This document shows, in pieces, positions 45,864 to 58,116 of a stretch of DNA of 64,000 bases; position 1 is the first letter of the stretch, and each line of letters starts with the position of its first letter. The DNA lies in NCBI RefSeq assembly GCF_030272615.1, contig NC_081414.1, forward strand, positions 334,497,927-334,561,926, in the 5' to 3' direction. The notes beneath the pieces are model-generated. The model did not search any database, was not told the DNA's origin, and saw only the letters and a program-made list of their open reading frames with translations. This DNA comes from Cryptomeria japonica (Eukaryota; Streptophyta; Pinopsida; Cupressales; Cupressaceae). Both the position numbers and the translations under genes were made by a program.

Positions 45864-47850
45864 GTTAGTAGATGTTTGCAATGACATTGCATTGAATTAG
45901 TATTAGTCAGTTGAATGCACAACTTGTTTGGAATATACTGAAGGATTCTAAAGAGGATGCCATATTGGGATGTACTTTAAAGTTAATATAGATACGAGAT
46001 GAAGTGGTTTCAACTTTTCATGTCAGATAACGTAAAAAAGAATGATAAACACATGTTTTGAATTAAGCTGTATGTTTGTATATTTTCAAAAAACTCTACA
46101 TAGTGTAAAGCTTGCCAAATATATGAATCATAAATCTGCACCCATGAACTGTTTAAATTTGCACCTGCTAACGCACTGTTTTCTTTAAATTTGCATTGAA
46201 AATGCTTAAGGAAATGTTTCGGATTTTTAACCAAGCATTTTGTCAAGCTGATTTGAGAATAATAAGAAGCTTTTCATGGATAAACAAGCTCACTGAAAAA
46301 TCCAGCCTCACTCAAATATTGTAGATATCCATGAGAAAAGAAATTTTCCAATCAGTTGCCTCTTCAGCTGTATGATGGTGAAATTAAAATTAGAATTTGT
46401 TTAGGTATGCTAATATATGAAAAGTTAGTGGGACTATAGATATGGCATATGACTCAGGACATAGGAGTGTTCTTTGCTGTAGTTCACAAATTCGAATTCA
46501 ACTTGGACTTGGCAATCCAAAAATTTCAGACTAGGCAAATACTCGACAACTTAAATAAAATGTATTAAATGTGTTTGATGAGGGTTTGGGGACGATGTCC
46601 TTTGTGGGGCTAAGGGAAGCACCCTTGATTCATCCCCTGTTCTGGTATAGGGTGAGGTCAAGGGGTGGAGCCCCCAAAACCAAGCCCAAATTAAGACATT
46701 TGAAACCACATAGGCATTCATGGCACATGATTTTCATAATGTTTCAAAAAGGCAAATAAACAACTTGCTCTCAAGGATGCCATTTTGCTGTGTGTGGATT
46801 ACCTATGGCATGTAGGGTTTAATTAAAATAGAAAAAAAATTAAAAAATGTATCCAATCTGTGGTAGCACATCAAATCTGCGTCCTTGTAAGTTTCCTTCT
46901 GAGACTTGCCAAAACTCAGTGAGTGGTGACTGTAAAAGCTTTTTACAGTTGCCACAAGCTGAAAATTAACACTGTCTACCCCTGTGAGTACTCCCCGCAT
47001 ACTTGGGGGGTTTTCCAATTATGTTTTATGCAACTTCATTATAATAAAACAAAATACACAGCTAACAAAAATGGAAAATGCAGATTCTTTGTAGAAGTCC
47101 TTAAGTAAAAAGGGAACATTGGGGTGGATGGGAATGAAAGCATAGCTTAAGTTGGGCACTTGCTACCCATTCCTGACATCTGAAGTAGAATTGATAGTGG
47201 TACTTGTTAAGTTGTGTTGCTCTGCTGTGCTGGAGTTGATTGTGAGTTTTTCTCCCTGTCAATTTTCCACATGTTTAGAAGAAAGATGTGAGAGTTTTTT
47301 TTGACTTCCAAATGGATCATCCTCTATTGTCAAGGTTCTTTCTGTCGAGATGAAAAGCATGCACAAATTTTGTGTTCATGATGTATTTTGGCATGAAAAA
47401 GCAGCTAGGTTAGGTCCTTGCAATCTATTCCTGTTAGTGTCATCTGAAGTAGAACTGATAGTGGTAGTTGTTAAGATATGCTGCTCTACGGTGTTGGATT
47501 TGATTGTTGTTCTCTCCTTAACAAGTTTCCCCATTGCCAGAAGAAAGATGCAATTACTAATTATAATGGTTAGGAACTTTTAAATGGATCCGTTACTGCC
47601 AGGGTTCTTTCTGTCCAGATAAAAAGTGTGAAAAGGTTTTGTGATTGTAATTTATCTAGCTGATAGAAAATCCTTTCAGTCTCTTAAGAGTTCTGTAGTA
47701 TTAGTGTTGGTCTACAACAATGATGGTCTGTTTCTATTCTGGGACAAGCAAAATTTTAGGTTTTCTAGGGGGAGATTAATGATTGTGGGGATCTGGTTTA
47801 TCCTACATTGATGCCAGGTGCATTATTCATCTGTAATAGAAACACATTTT
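45864..47850. other. Intron 7, 5' part
   Basis: A GC-richer patch at about 46580-46700 (GGGGTGGAGCCCCCAAAACC) looks repeat-like but no ends were found. Two diverged copies of a segment with 'cctgacatctgaagtagaattgata' wording occur near 47170 and 47430. No coding evidence. Confidence 0.4.
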
Positions 47851-48046
47851 TTGTTGGTAGGGATTGCAGGTAAATTCCAGTGACTTTTGAGTGGGTTCTG
47901 ATGACTACCTCATCAGAACCCACTCAAAAGTCACTGGAATATACCTCAAGCCAGTGGTTTGATCTCTGCCTTAAGTTCAAAAGTAAAGGTATTCTACTTT
48001 TGAACTTGAGGCAGAGGTCAAGCCACTGGCTTGGCTATACCAACAA
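47851..48046 (+). repeat. Two adjacent long hairpins closed by an outer stem
   Basis: Outer stem TTGTTGGTA (47851-47859) pairs with TACCAACAA (48038-48046). Inside, hairpin 1 has perfect 31-bp arms (47874-47904 and 47910-47940) with a 5-nt loop. Hairpin 2 has 40-nt arms (47946-47985 and 47995-48034) with a 9-nt loop and four mismatches, all T in the left arm opposite G, so an RNA of the plus strand would pair throughout. Confidence 0.9.
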
Positions 48047-48430
48047 TTACAAGATACTTAAGCTAGTATTTATTTTATAGGACTCGAAGGGCTTGGTATG
48101 GATGCATGGCTGAATCAAAGAGAATGAGACATGGATTCACAGTTAAAAATAATGGCACGTGTAGCCATCCTTTTGTCATGTGGCTTTGTGATTTTGAACA
48201 TAACCAGAATAGAGAACACTATATTTTCCATAAATATAGCAAGCAGTATTAAGATTATATGAGTTTAAATTTAAAAGGGTTGAAGATTTACCCCATATTA
48301 GCAGGAGATGCATTTAAAATGGAATAGAATACACACAAAATGCTCAAATTAGCTTTCTCATGCACTATCTTAAAGCAATGAACAGAATCAATCATGGACT
48401 TCTTTATCTAATATTTTACTGCAGCACAGG

Positions 48431-49018
48431 TTTTTCTTGTCCTCTAGAACCACTTCCCCAAGCTGCAAACTAGTGCCTCTCTCTCTTTTGGGACGGTACT
48501 TTCAATTCTGCTTGGGTAAGTATGCAGCTTCTCCTCATGGAAGGGGACCATGACCTCTGGAAATCCAGCACAAGCTAGTAAGAACTCAAATCAATTCTGA
48601 CTCAGGAAGCCACCCAGATTCTAAGGAGGATCTTCATTCCTTTATTTCCCAACATGCACAAAGAAGCACACCAAAATCCAGCACACCCTTTCCCAAAGTG
48701 GATGGTTGCTATCTCAAACAGATAATTTTCTTGTCCTCTAGAATCACTTCCCTAAGCTGCAAACTAGTGCCTCTCTCTTTTGGGACGGTACTTTTCAATT
48801 CTGCTTGGGTAAGTATGTAGCTCCTTCTCATGGGAGGGGACCATGGCCTCTGGAATCCAGCACAAGCTAGTAAGAACTCAAATCAACTCTTACTCAGGGA
48901 GCCACCCAGATTCATAAGGAGGATCTTCATTCCTTTATTTCCCAACATGCACAAAGAAGCACACCCAAATCCAGCACACCCTTTCCTAAAGTGAATGGCT
49001 TCTATCTCGAACAGATAA
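48431..49018. repeat. Tandem duplication, unit about 294 bp
   Basis: Copies at about 48431-48724 and 48725-49018 both begin TTTTCTTGTCCTCTAGAA and contain TTTTGGGACGGTACTTT and CCCAACATGCACAAAGAAGC. They are roughly 93% alike, with small indels. No coding function was seen. Confidence 0.85.
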
Positions 49019-49229
49019 TAATCCTCGAGTTCTTTTTATTAGTGGAAGAAAAGGAACAAAGGTTCTTGATGCTCAAGGAAAGGGTTATGATTTACTGATC
49101 CATGGAGTCTTTTCCTAGACCCTCAAATATTGGGTTCAAGAAAAACTGGAAGTTCAATGGATTAGTAGAAACTAGAAAGTAAAAGAAAGATCAAATCTTT
49201 CAAGGGCGACTCTAGTTTCTTAATGTTTC

Positions 49230-49615
49230 CTTTTCCTGAGACACTAGTCTCCTGCCTTCAAACCTGCCAAGATCTTTCAAGCATGGTTCCAGTGTGGGTT
49301 AGATTACCCATCCTTCCAAGTGAATTTTGGCAAGGGTCCTCTCTGATACTCTACAGAAAATGGGGAATGGCATTGGTGAATACATCACGTCTTTGGAAGC
49401 CAATATAGAGGCTAGGAATTCTCAACCATTCTCACATGCTCATTTACCTAAATTTAATAACCAGACTCTCCCTGATTGCTTTATCTCAAAGATGGGCAGG
49501 ATTGAGTGGGAGTAGTGACTTGATTACGAAAACATCCCCTTTCACTGCAGATTGTGGCATAAGCGTGGCCATCTAGCACAAGTTTGCCCTTTAGAGAAAC
49601 AAAGATGTAATGTCC
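49230..49615 (+). pseudogene. LINE ORF1 relic (DUF4283-like end and zinc knuckle)
   Basis: Broken frames give SMVPVWVRLPILPSEFW (about 49279-49329), matching the PVWTRLPGLPLEYW block of LINE ORF1. Farther on comes FHCRLWHKRGHLAQVCPL (about 49540-49593), a knuckle-like C-x4-H-x4-C with the first Cys positions altered. It is a separate, older LINE remnant, cut off on the right by family B copy 3. Confidence 0.7.
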
Positions 49616-50300
49616 CCTGTTGGGGATACACCTGATTTTGCCCCAAAATAACAATGCCAACGATACAACTTATTTACAAATAGTATTCTATAATAATTGA
49701 AATTCAATTTAGATAAAATTATAATCATCGAGCATTAATATCAAGGATCTATGATTATACTAGTTAACCCTATCGAAAACAAAATAACCTAAATGCATTT
49801 GGATTCATTTTATTTCCAATAGCCAACCATATTAGGAATCTGATGGGAAGGCTTGATAGGGCGCCGGGCGACCGTCCTCCTCAACCAAGCCCAAGGGCAC
49901 GGAGTGAGCCTCTGATTCATTCAGCCCCTTGGCCCACAAGAATGGCAGGACCACATGTCCATCCACCTGCCAATTCATCCATCTTGGGGTTGGTGTACTT
50001 GACGAAGGAACTGGTACTGCTGCATCTCCCTACCAAATGTTTCACATGGATCCAAAATATGATTGTTGGTAGAAATCAGATATATAATTACAAATCTTAT
50101 ATTTCTTGTTAGGACACCTGGAGACTATCTTCCTCAACCAAGCCCAAGGGCACAGAATGAGCCTCCAAACCATTCGGCCCCTTGGCCCACAAGTATGGCA
50201 GGACCTCCACTCCATCCAACTTGGGGTGGCATGCTTGATAAGGGAAGGCCAGTACTTCTGCATCTTCCTAACAGATTTATATGGAGATTAATACAATAAT
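49616..50300 (+). mobile_element. Family B-related LTR-like repeat, copy 3 (partial)
   Basis: Starts TGTAATGTCCCCTGTTGGGG. It contains two diverged tandem blocks (about 49843-50060 and 50105-50300), each with CAACCAAGCCCAAGGGCAC and CCCCTTGGCCCACAAG, which form a hairpin like those of copies 1 and 2. Right end not found. Confidence 0.6.
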
Positions 50301-50478
50301 ACTTGCATACCAATTACTTTCCTTTATATTATAGACTGCTGTTATTTTATTTTTGAATTCTTTTCTAATGTAAACTTGATTATTTGATTTCCTTCATTGA
50401 TATTTATTCTTATTTATGCTCCATTCATGTCATTCTTATTCTTCATTTTCATTTGATGCCTTTATTAGAAATTTAGAA

Positions 50479-50632
50479 TATTATTAGGATATTTTATTTA
50501 TTAATGGTCAATATTGTAATCTTTAGTTAAGTTAGATAGTTTCTAATTTTGTCTAAAGTTAACGATTGTTTCCTTAAAAAACATCGTCTTTGTAATCTCT
50601 TTAAATAGAGCTTTCATCTTTAATGTTAATTA
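50479..50632 (+). repeat. Diverged solo LTR related to the TRIM
   Basis: The order TATTAATGGTCA, TAGTTTCTAATTTTG, AACGATTGTTTCC, ACATCGTCTTTGTAAT, TTTAAATAGAGCTTT follows that of the 43463-43643 LTR with many substitutions. The 3' end is lost. Confidence 0.6.
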
Positions 50633-51614
50633 TAAAAATTACCATAATAGCCTTGACAAATGAGTCGATCTCCTCCTATATTCTCCATGGTGGGATGAAA
50701 AAACACAACCTTTGTTATCATCACATCCTTTAAAAGAAGTATCCCTTGAATAATTTGTGGCTTTGGTAACTTGCTGTTATGGCTCTTAATTAAGGAGTCA
50801 CTGCCAAGTAATCCCTACCTTAAATAATGTAATTGGGCTCCCTTTGAAGAATTGTAGCTAATAATTCCCTTTGATTAAGTCGGCCCTTGCTGCTCTTTTA
50901 TTTCTGCCCTAATTTATTTATTTCATCTCCTAGGTTATCTTACAAGTGAACATGTATTAGTGCATGTGGAATATTTTACTAGTCCTTTAATTTTCATTTA
51001 TTAGTTATTGTAAAGGAATTAATTGGGGGTTTAGGTGCATGATAGGTGGGAAGCTATTGGTACATGAGCAGCAATGGGGCCCTCTCCCTGTGCAAAGAGG
51101 AGCTCTATAAGAATATGGAAAAAGAATGGGATGTTGGAATTTTTCAGCCTCATGAAAAAAAAATGGTCCAGCATTCTTGTTGTCAAGTCTAAACCATCTC
51201 AGTGACTTATCTTGACGATGGCAGATGCAGACCCATGCTTTTGTGCAAACACAAACATATGATGCTCTATCGTGGCATCTTTCCATCAACACTTAACAAG
51301 TCAATCTACCATTTGTGACCCAAAATGGGAGAAATCTGGAAAGTCCATGATTGGCCAAAAGCAACTTTATTCTTGTGGTTGGTTAACCATGGAAAGTTTC
51401 TGACTACTATGAATCCTTAAGAAACAGGGATGAATGTGGTGTTAGGTTTCCCCCTTATGCTTTAAGAGGGAAGAAAGTATTTAACATCTTTGTCCCAACT
51501 ATAGTTTCACCCAACAATTATGGCACAAACTCATTGATACTTTAAGGCAGCAATTTACAGCTGAAGAATGGTAAACAAATAAAAAAATGTCATAAATTTC
51601 CACAAACTATAATA
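50633..51614. other. Intron 7 sequence, nothing recognised
   Basis: No convincing ORF or repeat end. Confidence 0.4.
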
Positions 51615-51795
51615 TTAGCTTAAGGCTTCTAGATTTGACTATGTGAGCATTTTTCCATTAATGTTTTGGATCATACTCCATGATCCATCAATTCTCTTTG
51701 CTTGCTATCTGTATCTTGATGATATATCATGGAGTATGATTTGAAACATGAATGGAAAAATGCTCATGCAGTCAAATCCAAAAACTTCAAGCTAA
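51615..51795. repeat. Foldback (long inverted repeat)
   Basis: Arms 51615-51684 and 51726-51795 (70 nt each) match at about 58 positions around a 41-nt spacer; the best blocks are GAGCATTTTTCCATT and ATCATACTCCATGAT. It could be a foldback MITE or the remains of a small-RNA hairpin gene. No target duplication is clear. Confidence 0.8.
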
Positions 51796-52514
51796 GTCGA
51801 AAAATGGATAAGCCTGGCCAAGCGCGCTGAGTAATGGCACTTTAGAGGCTTAGTTACATTGGTTCCTTTTATGTCTTTTGGAGCATTTTAGGAGTATAAA
51901 CAAATGAAGATCACTTAACCATCTGAATTCTAAAAAGAACACAACAAAAAATCTGGAAAACAATACTGATCCAAAAAACATGCAAAATTATTATCCACTC
52001 TAGCAACATGCAAGTTTTTGCAATAGCAAAGGATTGGTTCCTAGGGATCAGATTCCATCTTTAAAACTACATGATCTTTTAGGAACCACTAGTTCAAGGC
52101 TACAGAAAATTTAATTGTGATGGACCCTCTAGGTGAAACCTGGGTGAAGCAAGCATATGAGGAAAATTTTGAGCCAATTGGGGCAATCACCTACTTTCCT
52201 TCAACTGATACATGAGATTTCACTCTCATAACCTTGATAAACTTCTTGCTATCAATTTTGGTCTGCAAATTGTGGGCAACTTCGGATTCCATAGTCTTGA
52301 GATTAAAGGTTGGACCCAATAGTGGATGATGTTCGTCACATCTTCCAATACTTAATAGCTAAATAGATCCCTTGAAATCTCAACATGATGGCTTTCAAGA
52401 TAGCAATCAATGTTCTTTTGTTCCCTCATCTGAATTTGATCAATTTCAAATCCCTCAAGGTTTTCTTACCCAACAAACAAAGATATTCAATGTTAAGGTC
52501 AATCTCTCTCAACC
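51796..52514. other. Intron 7 sequence, nothing recognised
   Basis: No supported features. Confidence 0.4.
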
Positions 52515-53560
52515 TGTAATATCCCCACTTCGAAATATAATTTAATAATAAAATTAAAATACAAAAGAATAAAAATAAAATATAAAAGAATAATTAAGAT
52601 TTGATTAAAGTTAATGAATGGTCAAAAGGCATGAAATGATAAGTTGTGACTCCCCCAAATATGAGGTATAAAAGGGAGCAGAGAACTCATTTGAAGAGGG
52701 GATAATTTGGGAATGAGAAGTGCAGATCTGATTGTGAAAGGTTGTGTTCCTTTCAAAGGGCAGAAATAATGAAGAGTTGCACTCTCTCAAAGGGCGTGTC
52801 TCTTGCCAAAGGGCATACATGATGAAGTTCTCCCTCACATTGAGAGATATAAAGGAAAGGAATCAAAAGCATCCAGTAACATCACCATGGATCAGATCAG
52901 ATTAGAACTGTTATTGAGTTATAGGCAGTAACATCCTTGTTCTTCGTGGTATACATGGGGATGTGTTTAAAAAGTATGCTTAATATATGAAGCCCGATAA
53001 TATTTTTATGCAAAATTGATAGTAATATTAATATGGACTGCAATATGTATGACAGTCATACTTAACTTCATATATATTCATAATACATAAGAAATTAGTA
53101 TACTTATAGTCTAAATCATGTTATTACTGTCAGTATTTAAGAAGATGGGAATGAGATGTTCCAAAGAGGGGTAGTCCAAATCCAAGCAATATGTAAAGTC
53201 CCAAGATAGGGTGGAGATCAATGACTCATAAGCCTTGAGGGTATAGACCCAAGATAGGTAAGTGCTTGGATCTGTAAACTTTGAGGGAACCTATTGTATT
53301 TGGTCTCTATGCACTTTGGTAACATACATAGACCCTTCTCCCTTAAAACTGAAGTAGTAGCAGGGTCTGATAACTATATTAAGAACTATGAATAATGAAA
53401 TTAATCATCTAATGAGGAAAATAAATACGCACTTGATATTGACTAATAAATTGAAGAATATCAATGACTGGCTTCATGATTAGTATCTCAATCAATTTTA
53501 GTATATTGAAATAGATTAATTATGGTTAAAGCAGGCCTAAACCTACTAGGGGACATTACA
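52515..53560 (+). mobile_element. Solo LTR (1046 bp), TGTAATATCCCC...GGGGACATTACA
   Basis: The ends are inverted repeats of each other over 12 bp with one mismatch. The flanks CAACC (52510-52514) and CAACA (53561-53565) are a near-perfect 5-bp target duplication. A TATAAAAG box lies near 52669-52676. It shares its terminal 12-mer with family B copies but not their interior, so it may be a relative. Confidence 0.75.
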
Positions 53561-53565
53561 CAACA

Positions 53566-56500
53566 ATTGCAGTTTTCATTTCCATTTGAATTGATGAAGG
53601 GAATTAGTGTTGATGGTCCATGTGTCAAGGCAAGGTACTCAATCCGTCTGAACCCCATGAATCCCTGTGCATTTCCTAGGCCCCTCCCTAAACTTCTCCT
53701 TTATCCCCTATATCTGCCCTACTTCCCACATTTCCACTACCCTTAAAAGTATATTGAACATTGTTGCACCTCTTTTTTACTATCCACTGTCTTTATCCCC
53801 TATCATGTTCTCCTTTCCTAGCTTTAATCCTACTTTCCTTGTTTCTACTCTCTTTTTCACCTTTACATATCTTCTGACCCTCATCCCTCTTCTACTATCA
53901 CTGTGACCCTTAAATCTTTAAACCTAAATTGCACCCTTTATACTTGTCATAACCCTCTTTCTACTCAGCACAGTTGTTCTTTGTTTCAACTTCTAAACAT
54001 AGCAATCTGCAAACCAGTGGTGTTCCTTCTAAGGATATTTTGAGATCTTTCCTATTAAAAAAGTTGTATGGTAAGGGAAATTGCTTTCAATGATGAAGTC
54101 CAATAAAATCAGGTTTTAAATGCCCAAAAACATTTCAATACCCAAAGTCTCATTTTTCAGATCATGGTCTTAATGTCAAAGTGGAAGAGAGAAGTTAGGA
54201 CGAAGACATGCTATGAGAGAGTGGATAGTCAGAGTGATGATATTTACATGTATTCTTATTCCTTGGTAGATGTTCCTCAACATACTCCTTTAATGGTTGA
54301 GCTGTTGAGGACTAAGGCTATCAAAGCACAGAATAATTTCCACACAAATGACATCAACACATCAGATTTGATCTTGTCTATCTTATGTCTAAGGGGAAGC
54401 TTATAGCTCTGCAGTAATTACCATAGTTTCAAAAGGTAATTTCACTTTGGTATTTTAATGCTTGCTAAAAAGATCCAAAAACCAAAGGCAAAAAGGAGCA
54501 GCAACAGGCTTCTTGCAGCATCTATAAAACAAGAAATGCTGTACTACAGATGCATTTGCCTTCAATTCCCTTCTCCTGCTGACAAAGCCTACAAAAGGAA
54601 GAAATGAACACATAGCAGAAAGATGTATGGTTCTCAAATGCCTTCCAAGTTGCCAACCTCTATAAATAAGAAGCATCTCAATGAATATAATGAAACCATG
54701 TAGTGTTATAGTGAGTTACAACATGATAGGAATCTTTTTTCAATTACAAACTAGGGACAATATTGTCAACAAGTCCAACGATATCCTTGAAGGGAAGCCT
54801 GACTTTTTTAAGAATAGAAAAAGACAGAATTCAAATGCGTCAGCTCCTTATCTGTCTGTATACTTTGTGTTTTGGTCTTATCTGGGACGGTTTTGGCTGT
54901 GGATAACACTTTCTTGTGTGCTAGTGACATGTTTGACCCCAGTTGAAACTGTCATCAGTACCAGTTTCCCATCATGAGGAAAGTCGGCCGGAGTGTCTGG
55001 ATCAACCAAGCAACTTCTACTTGTCTTCTCCAACTTTCTCAACCTTCTTCAAGAATGATTAATAGCAGCTAAGTTAGCGAATTATCTTATTTTACTAATC
55101 CTATTTCAGATAATTAATCCTTAACTCAAGAATCTCTTCCATGCTTTAGGTAATGTCATCTATTAAGACCCCGTACTAGTGCTGCTATTGGTTTTCATGC
55201 TTTCAGATCTTCTGGAGATTATGTGAGACCTAACCAATTTCAAAATCCTAGGGAATTTTTTCACCCTCCTACTGCAAGAGTTATGTCCATCCCTGCCTCA
55301 GCTAGTTTTATATTTTAACATTGTCACCAACTTCCAGAGCAGTCACAACCTATATCTCACTTCAAACTCAAATCTGAATCTTACTGCTGGATCTAATCCA
55401 ATTCCTTTCTTAACAACGGTCCTTTTTGCTATTCCTCTCCACAAGCGCCTTCTCAAAATGCCAATTTCCATCATATTAGTGACCCTGTCAAGGACCAACT
55501 GATTGCAATACTCACAAAAGCCAATGCTGCTATCCTTAAGTTAATCCAGGCTATTGAATGCCAAGTCAAAGAAAAAGGTGATCATTCAATCTTTATGAAG
55601 ATATTGGTCAGTCTCCTAGATGAGCAATCAAAAGCCCTTTGTCAACTCCAAGAAAGCGCTGCCAAAATAGTGGTTTTGCTAGCAAATCTGATGTTCTGGG
55701 CACCCTTTCACCGCATTTGCCGAATAGATTTCTCAAACCCCGAGGCCCAAAAGAGTAATGTAACAAGTAACATGCTAGTTCATGCTTTGCTTTATTTTTG
55801 GTTTTGCATCCATATATAATTCAGTCCTCAAGCAGTGGGTCCAAATTGCTGCTGTTAAGAACACATTGCTGTCATCTTCATAGTTAATTCTGCTTTTGAG
55901 TATATAATGCAATCTATTTCATCTGTGTGTTAGATATGGCTGCCCTTTTTTGACTTTGGGCTTGCTTTCCTGCCTTTTGACTATTTTAATTGGTTATGGA
56001 AATTTGCAAGAGCAGCTTTTCCTACTTTAATGCAATCACAGCTTTTATTAAAAAAAGGTGGTTCAGACCTAAGTTTTTCAAAAACATTCCATGCGAATGA
56101 GAAAAACTCATTTAAAATGCAAGCAAATGAAAAAATAGGGGAAATGGGAAATATGTGCATTCCCATTTAAAATGTGAGTAATTGACCATGCTTTTACCAT
56201 TGTCATTTTGACTGTCATTGAACTATGCTTTTTCCTTGATGTCTTTACCCACAGTCACATAAAAACCTCTAAGTTGAAAAAGGTCCCCTTTTGACCATAT
56301 AAAAGTTAATCATCTTTTATGAGTTAGTCTCTCTCTCTAAACTATATATATATATTGAAAACTTCATATATTGAAACCCCCTGCTATCCCCCATAAATGG
56401 CTCACTCTTTTCTTTCTCAAACCTTATACACACATGTATGTGTATTGAATTTTTTTTATATATTGCTGTCCCATGCTGTGCCCCAAAAATGGCCCTCAGA

Positions 56501-56800
56501 CAGTTATCTTTGAGACGTATCTTCTGCCATCCCCCCATCCCCTGTCCCTGAAATGCTGTGGAACAAAAGTATTATTTATATTTCTATATCTGTACTCAAC
56601 ATGTGCCAAACCTGGGACCAACAAGAAAAAGTGAATCCTGTACCCAAATACATAATCAGGTAACTTAGTTTAAAACTTTAACATGACGAATCTTGTCTCT
56701 CAAGTATATTAAGCAAGCAACATTGAGGTGTAGACATGTTGAGGACAGAGGATTGGCAAAGCCCGCTTAATTGAGGACATCACTTATACTGTTAACACTA
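53566..56800. other. Intron 7 sequence with unrecognised relics
   Basis: 53640-53900 is C/T-rich. An open frame near 55595-55819, with upstream helical peptide fragments (KANAAILKLIQAIE), may be an old TE relic. Nothing was firmly recognised. Confidence 0.35.
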
Positions 56801-56908
56801 AATTTGGCAATGGAATTGTGAAAATCATGAAATTTTCCCCATATGTGATCTTTGTTTTGGCCATGATACCTTTAGGCCATCATTACCCAGATTGTACTTG
56901 TTGAGACA

Positions 56909-56985
56909 TGGACCAGCTAGGACTCGAACCTAGGACCTTCCATACGCTGCTGGAGTGCTCAAACAGTACTCAAGAAGTCAAGCTA
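56909..56985 (-). repeat. tRNA-derived SINE head (pseudo-tRNA)
   Basis: On the minus strand GGTTCGAGTCC (56920-56930) is a good pol III B box inside a 5-bp T stem (CTAGG/CCTAG), followed by CTGGTCCA. Upstream, GAGTACTGTTTGAGC (56957-56971) resembles a decayed A box. The acceptor stem cannot be closed at the 5' side, so it is not a functional tRNA. The SINE body probably runs leftwards from 56909. Confidence 0.6.
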
Positions 56986-56989
56986 TTGC

Positions 56990-57640
56990 TAGATATCTCA
57001 AACCATGTAAACCATGAATTGCTTAAAATTCCCAATTATACCCTGTTGAATCTTAGATAGGCTTATATACATAGTTTATATGCATAAACAATAGGTACAT
57101 GTATGCCTATAATTTACAAATGTCTGCATGTGCATTTCTAAATGTGCAGGTATGTAAAGACACAATACATGACTTGTGAAACTATAAGTGTACACAAAAT
57201 GCAAATTGAGTAAGATCTCAGCAAAGTAAAATTGAGAGAAACAAATATACATGATCATTGATGAACATAAATTTAAACAAAACGATCAACTTGAAAGAAA
57301 ATGCACAGTACTTGGAGATGGCATTAGTTGTATCACACTTTTTATCTTCCATTCATTTACAATTGTAAAACGTGAGGTAGTTGCCAATTGGTTGACCAAA
57401 TATGTGTTGTATTCAAATGCGTAGTCCAATATGTCTTTTATGTAACAGTGTATAAAATCTGCATTGTATATGCTTTGTTGGAGTTTGTAGTCCAATATGT
57501 GTTTTATCATTATGTAACAGCATAGAAACTCTGCATTGTTTATGCTTTGTTGGAGGTTATCATTAGTGTATTCATCCACAAGGTACAATACCCATGAAAA
57601 AACAGACTAGGAACTGAATTTCTTAAAACAAGAAATTAGG
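56990..57640. other. Intron 7 sequence with an imperfect local duplication
   Basis: 57410-57480 and 57485-57555 are diverged tandem copies (GTAGTCCAATATGT, TGTAACAG, TGCATTGT, ATGCTTTGTTGGAG). No coding evidence. Confidence 0.5.
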
Positions 57641-57648
57641 CTAATAGG

Positions 57649-58116
57649 CATAGTTTCACAGCTTTCGGGGTGGGTGTATGGATTTCGTGGACCGATGATT
57701 TCGATTTCAGGATGGCAGTGCAAATATAATATAGTGCATGAAAAATTATTAATAAAAAATGTATAAGAAATAACAATTGAAATTGTAAATAAACACATTG
57801 TATTGAGCAATGAAAATGCTGAATATCAATATATTGTATTCAAAATGATGATTACATTCAATTGCCCAATGGCCCAATGGATGTAATCAACTCAAAATCT
57901 CTGCTAAACTCCTCATTACTGGAGTTGCTTCAATTCTTGATGTCAAGCTCCACAAAACCAATACCAACCAACCTTGTTTATGCCATGTCATCATCAACTT
58001 GACTTAGCTCTCTAGCTCTACATTCCATCCAGTTGTTGCATTCTCCTTGAATGTAAACATGTCACAACCATTGAGATATGAGGTGCTTTGTATGGCTACA
58101 CACTTCTTTGCCTTCC
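57649..58116 (+). mobile_element. hAT relic, third copy, truncated by the Gypsy element
   Basis: CATAGTTTCACAGCTTTCGGGG and the following GGATGGCAGTGC match the left end of the other two hAT copies. Then CTCCTCATTACTGGAGTTGC and CCAATACCAACCAACC match the transposase C-terminus and upstream coding DNA of 10985-11215. Similarity stops abruptly at CTTTGCCTTCC (58116), where the Gypsy LTR begins. Confidence 0.75.

Noticed and set aside
53522-53906. Two overlapping open frames rich in Pro/Phe/Leu
   Set aside because: C/T-rich low-complexity sequence; no recognisable domain.
56909-56985. Functional tRNA gene on the minus strand
   Set aside because: A good B box and T arm, but no closing acceptor stem and a decayed A box; better explained as a SINE head.
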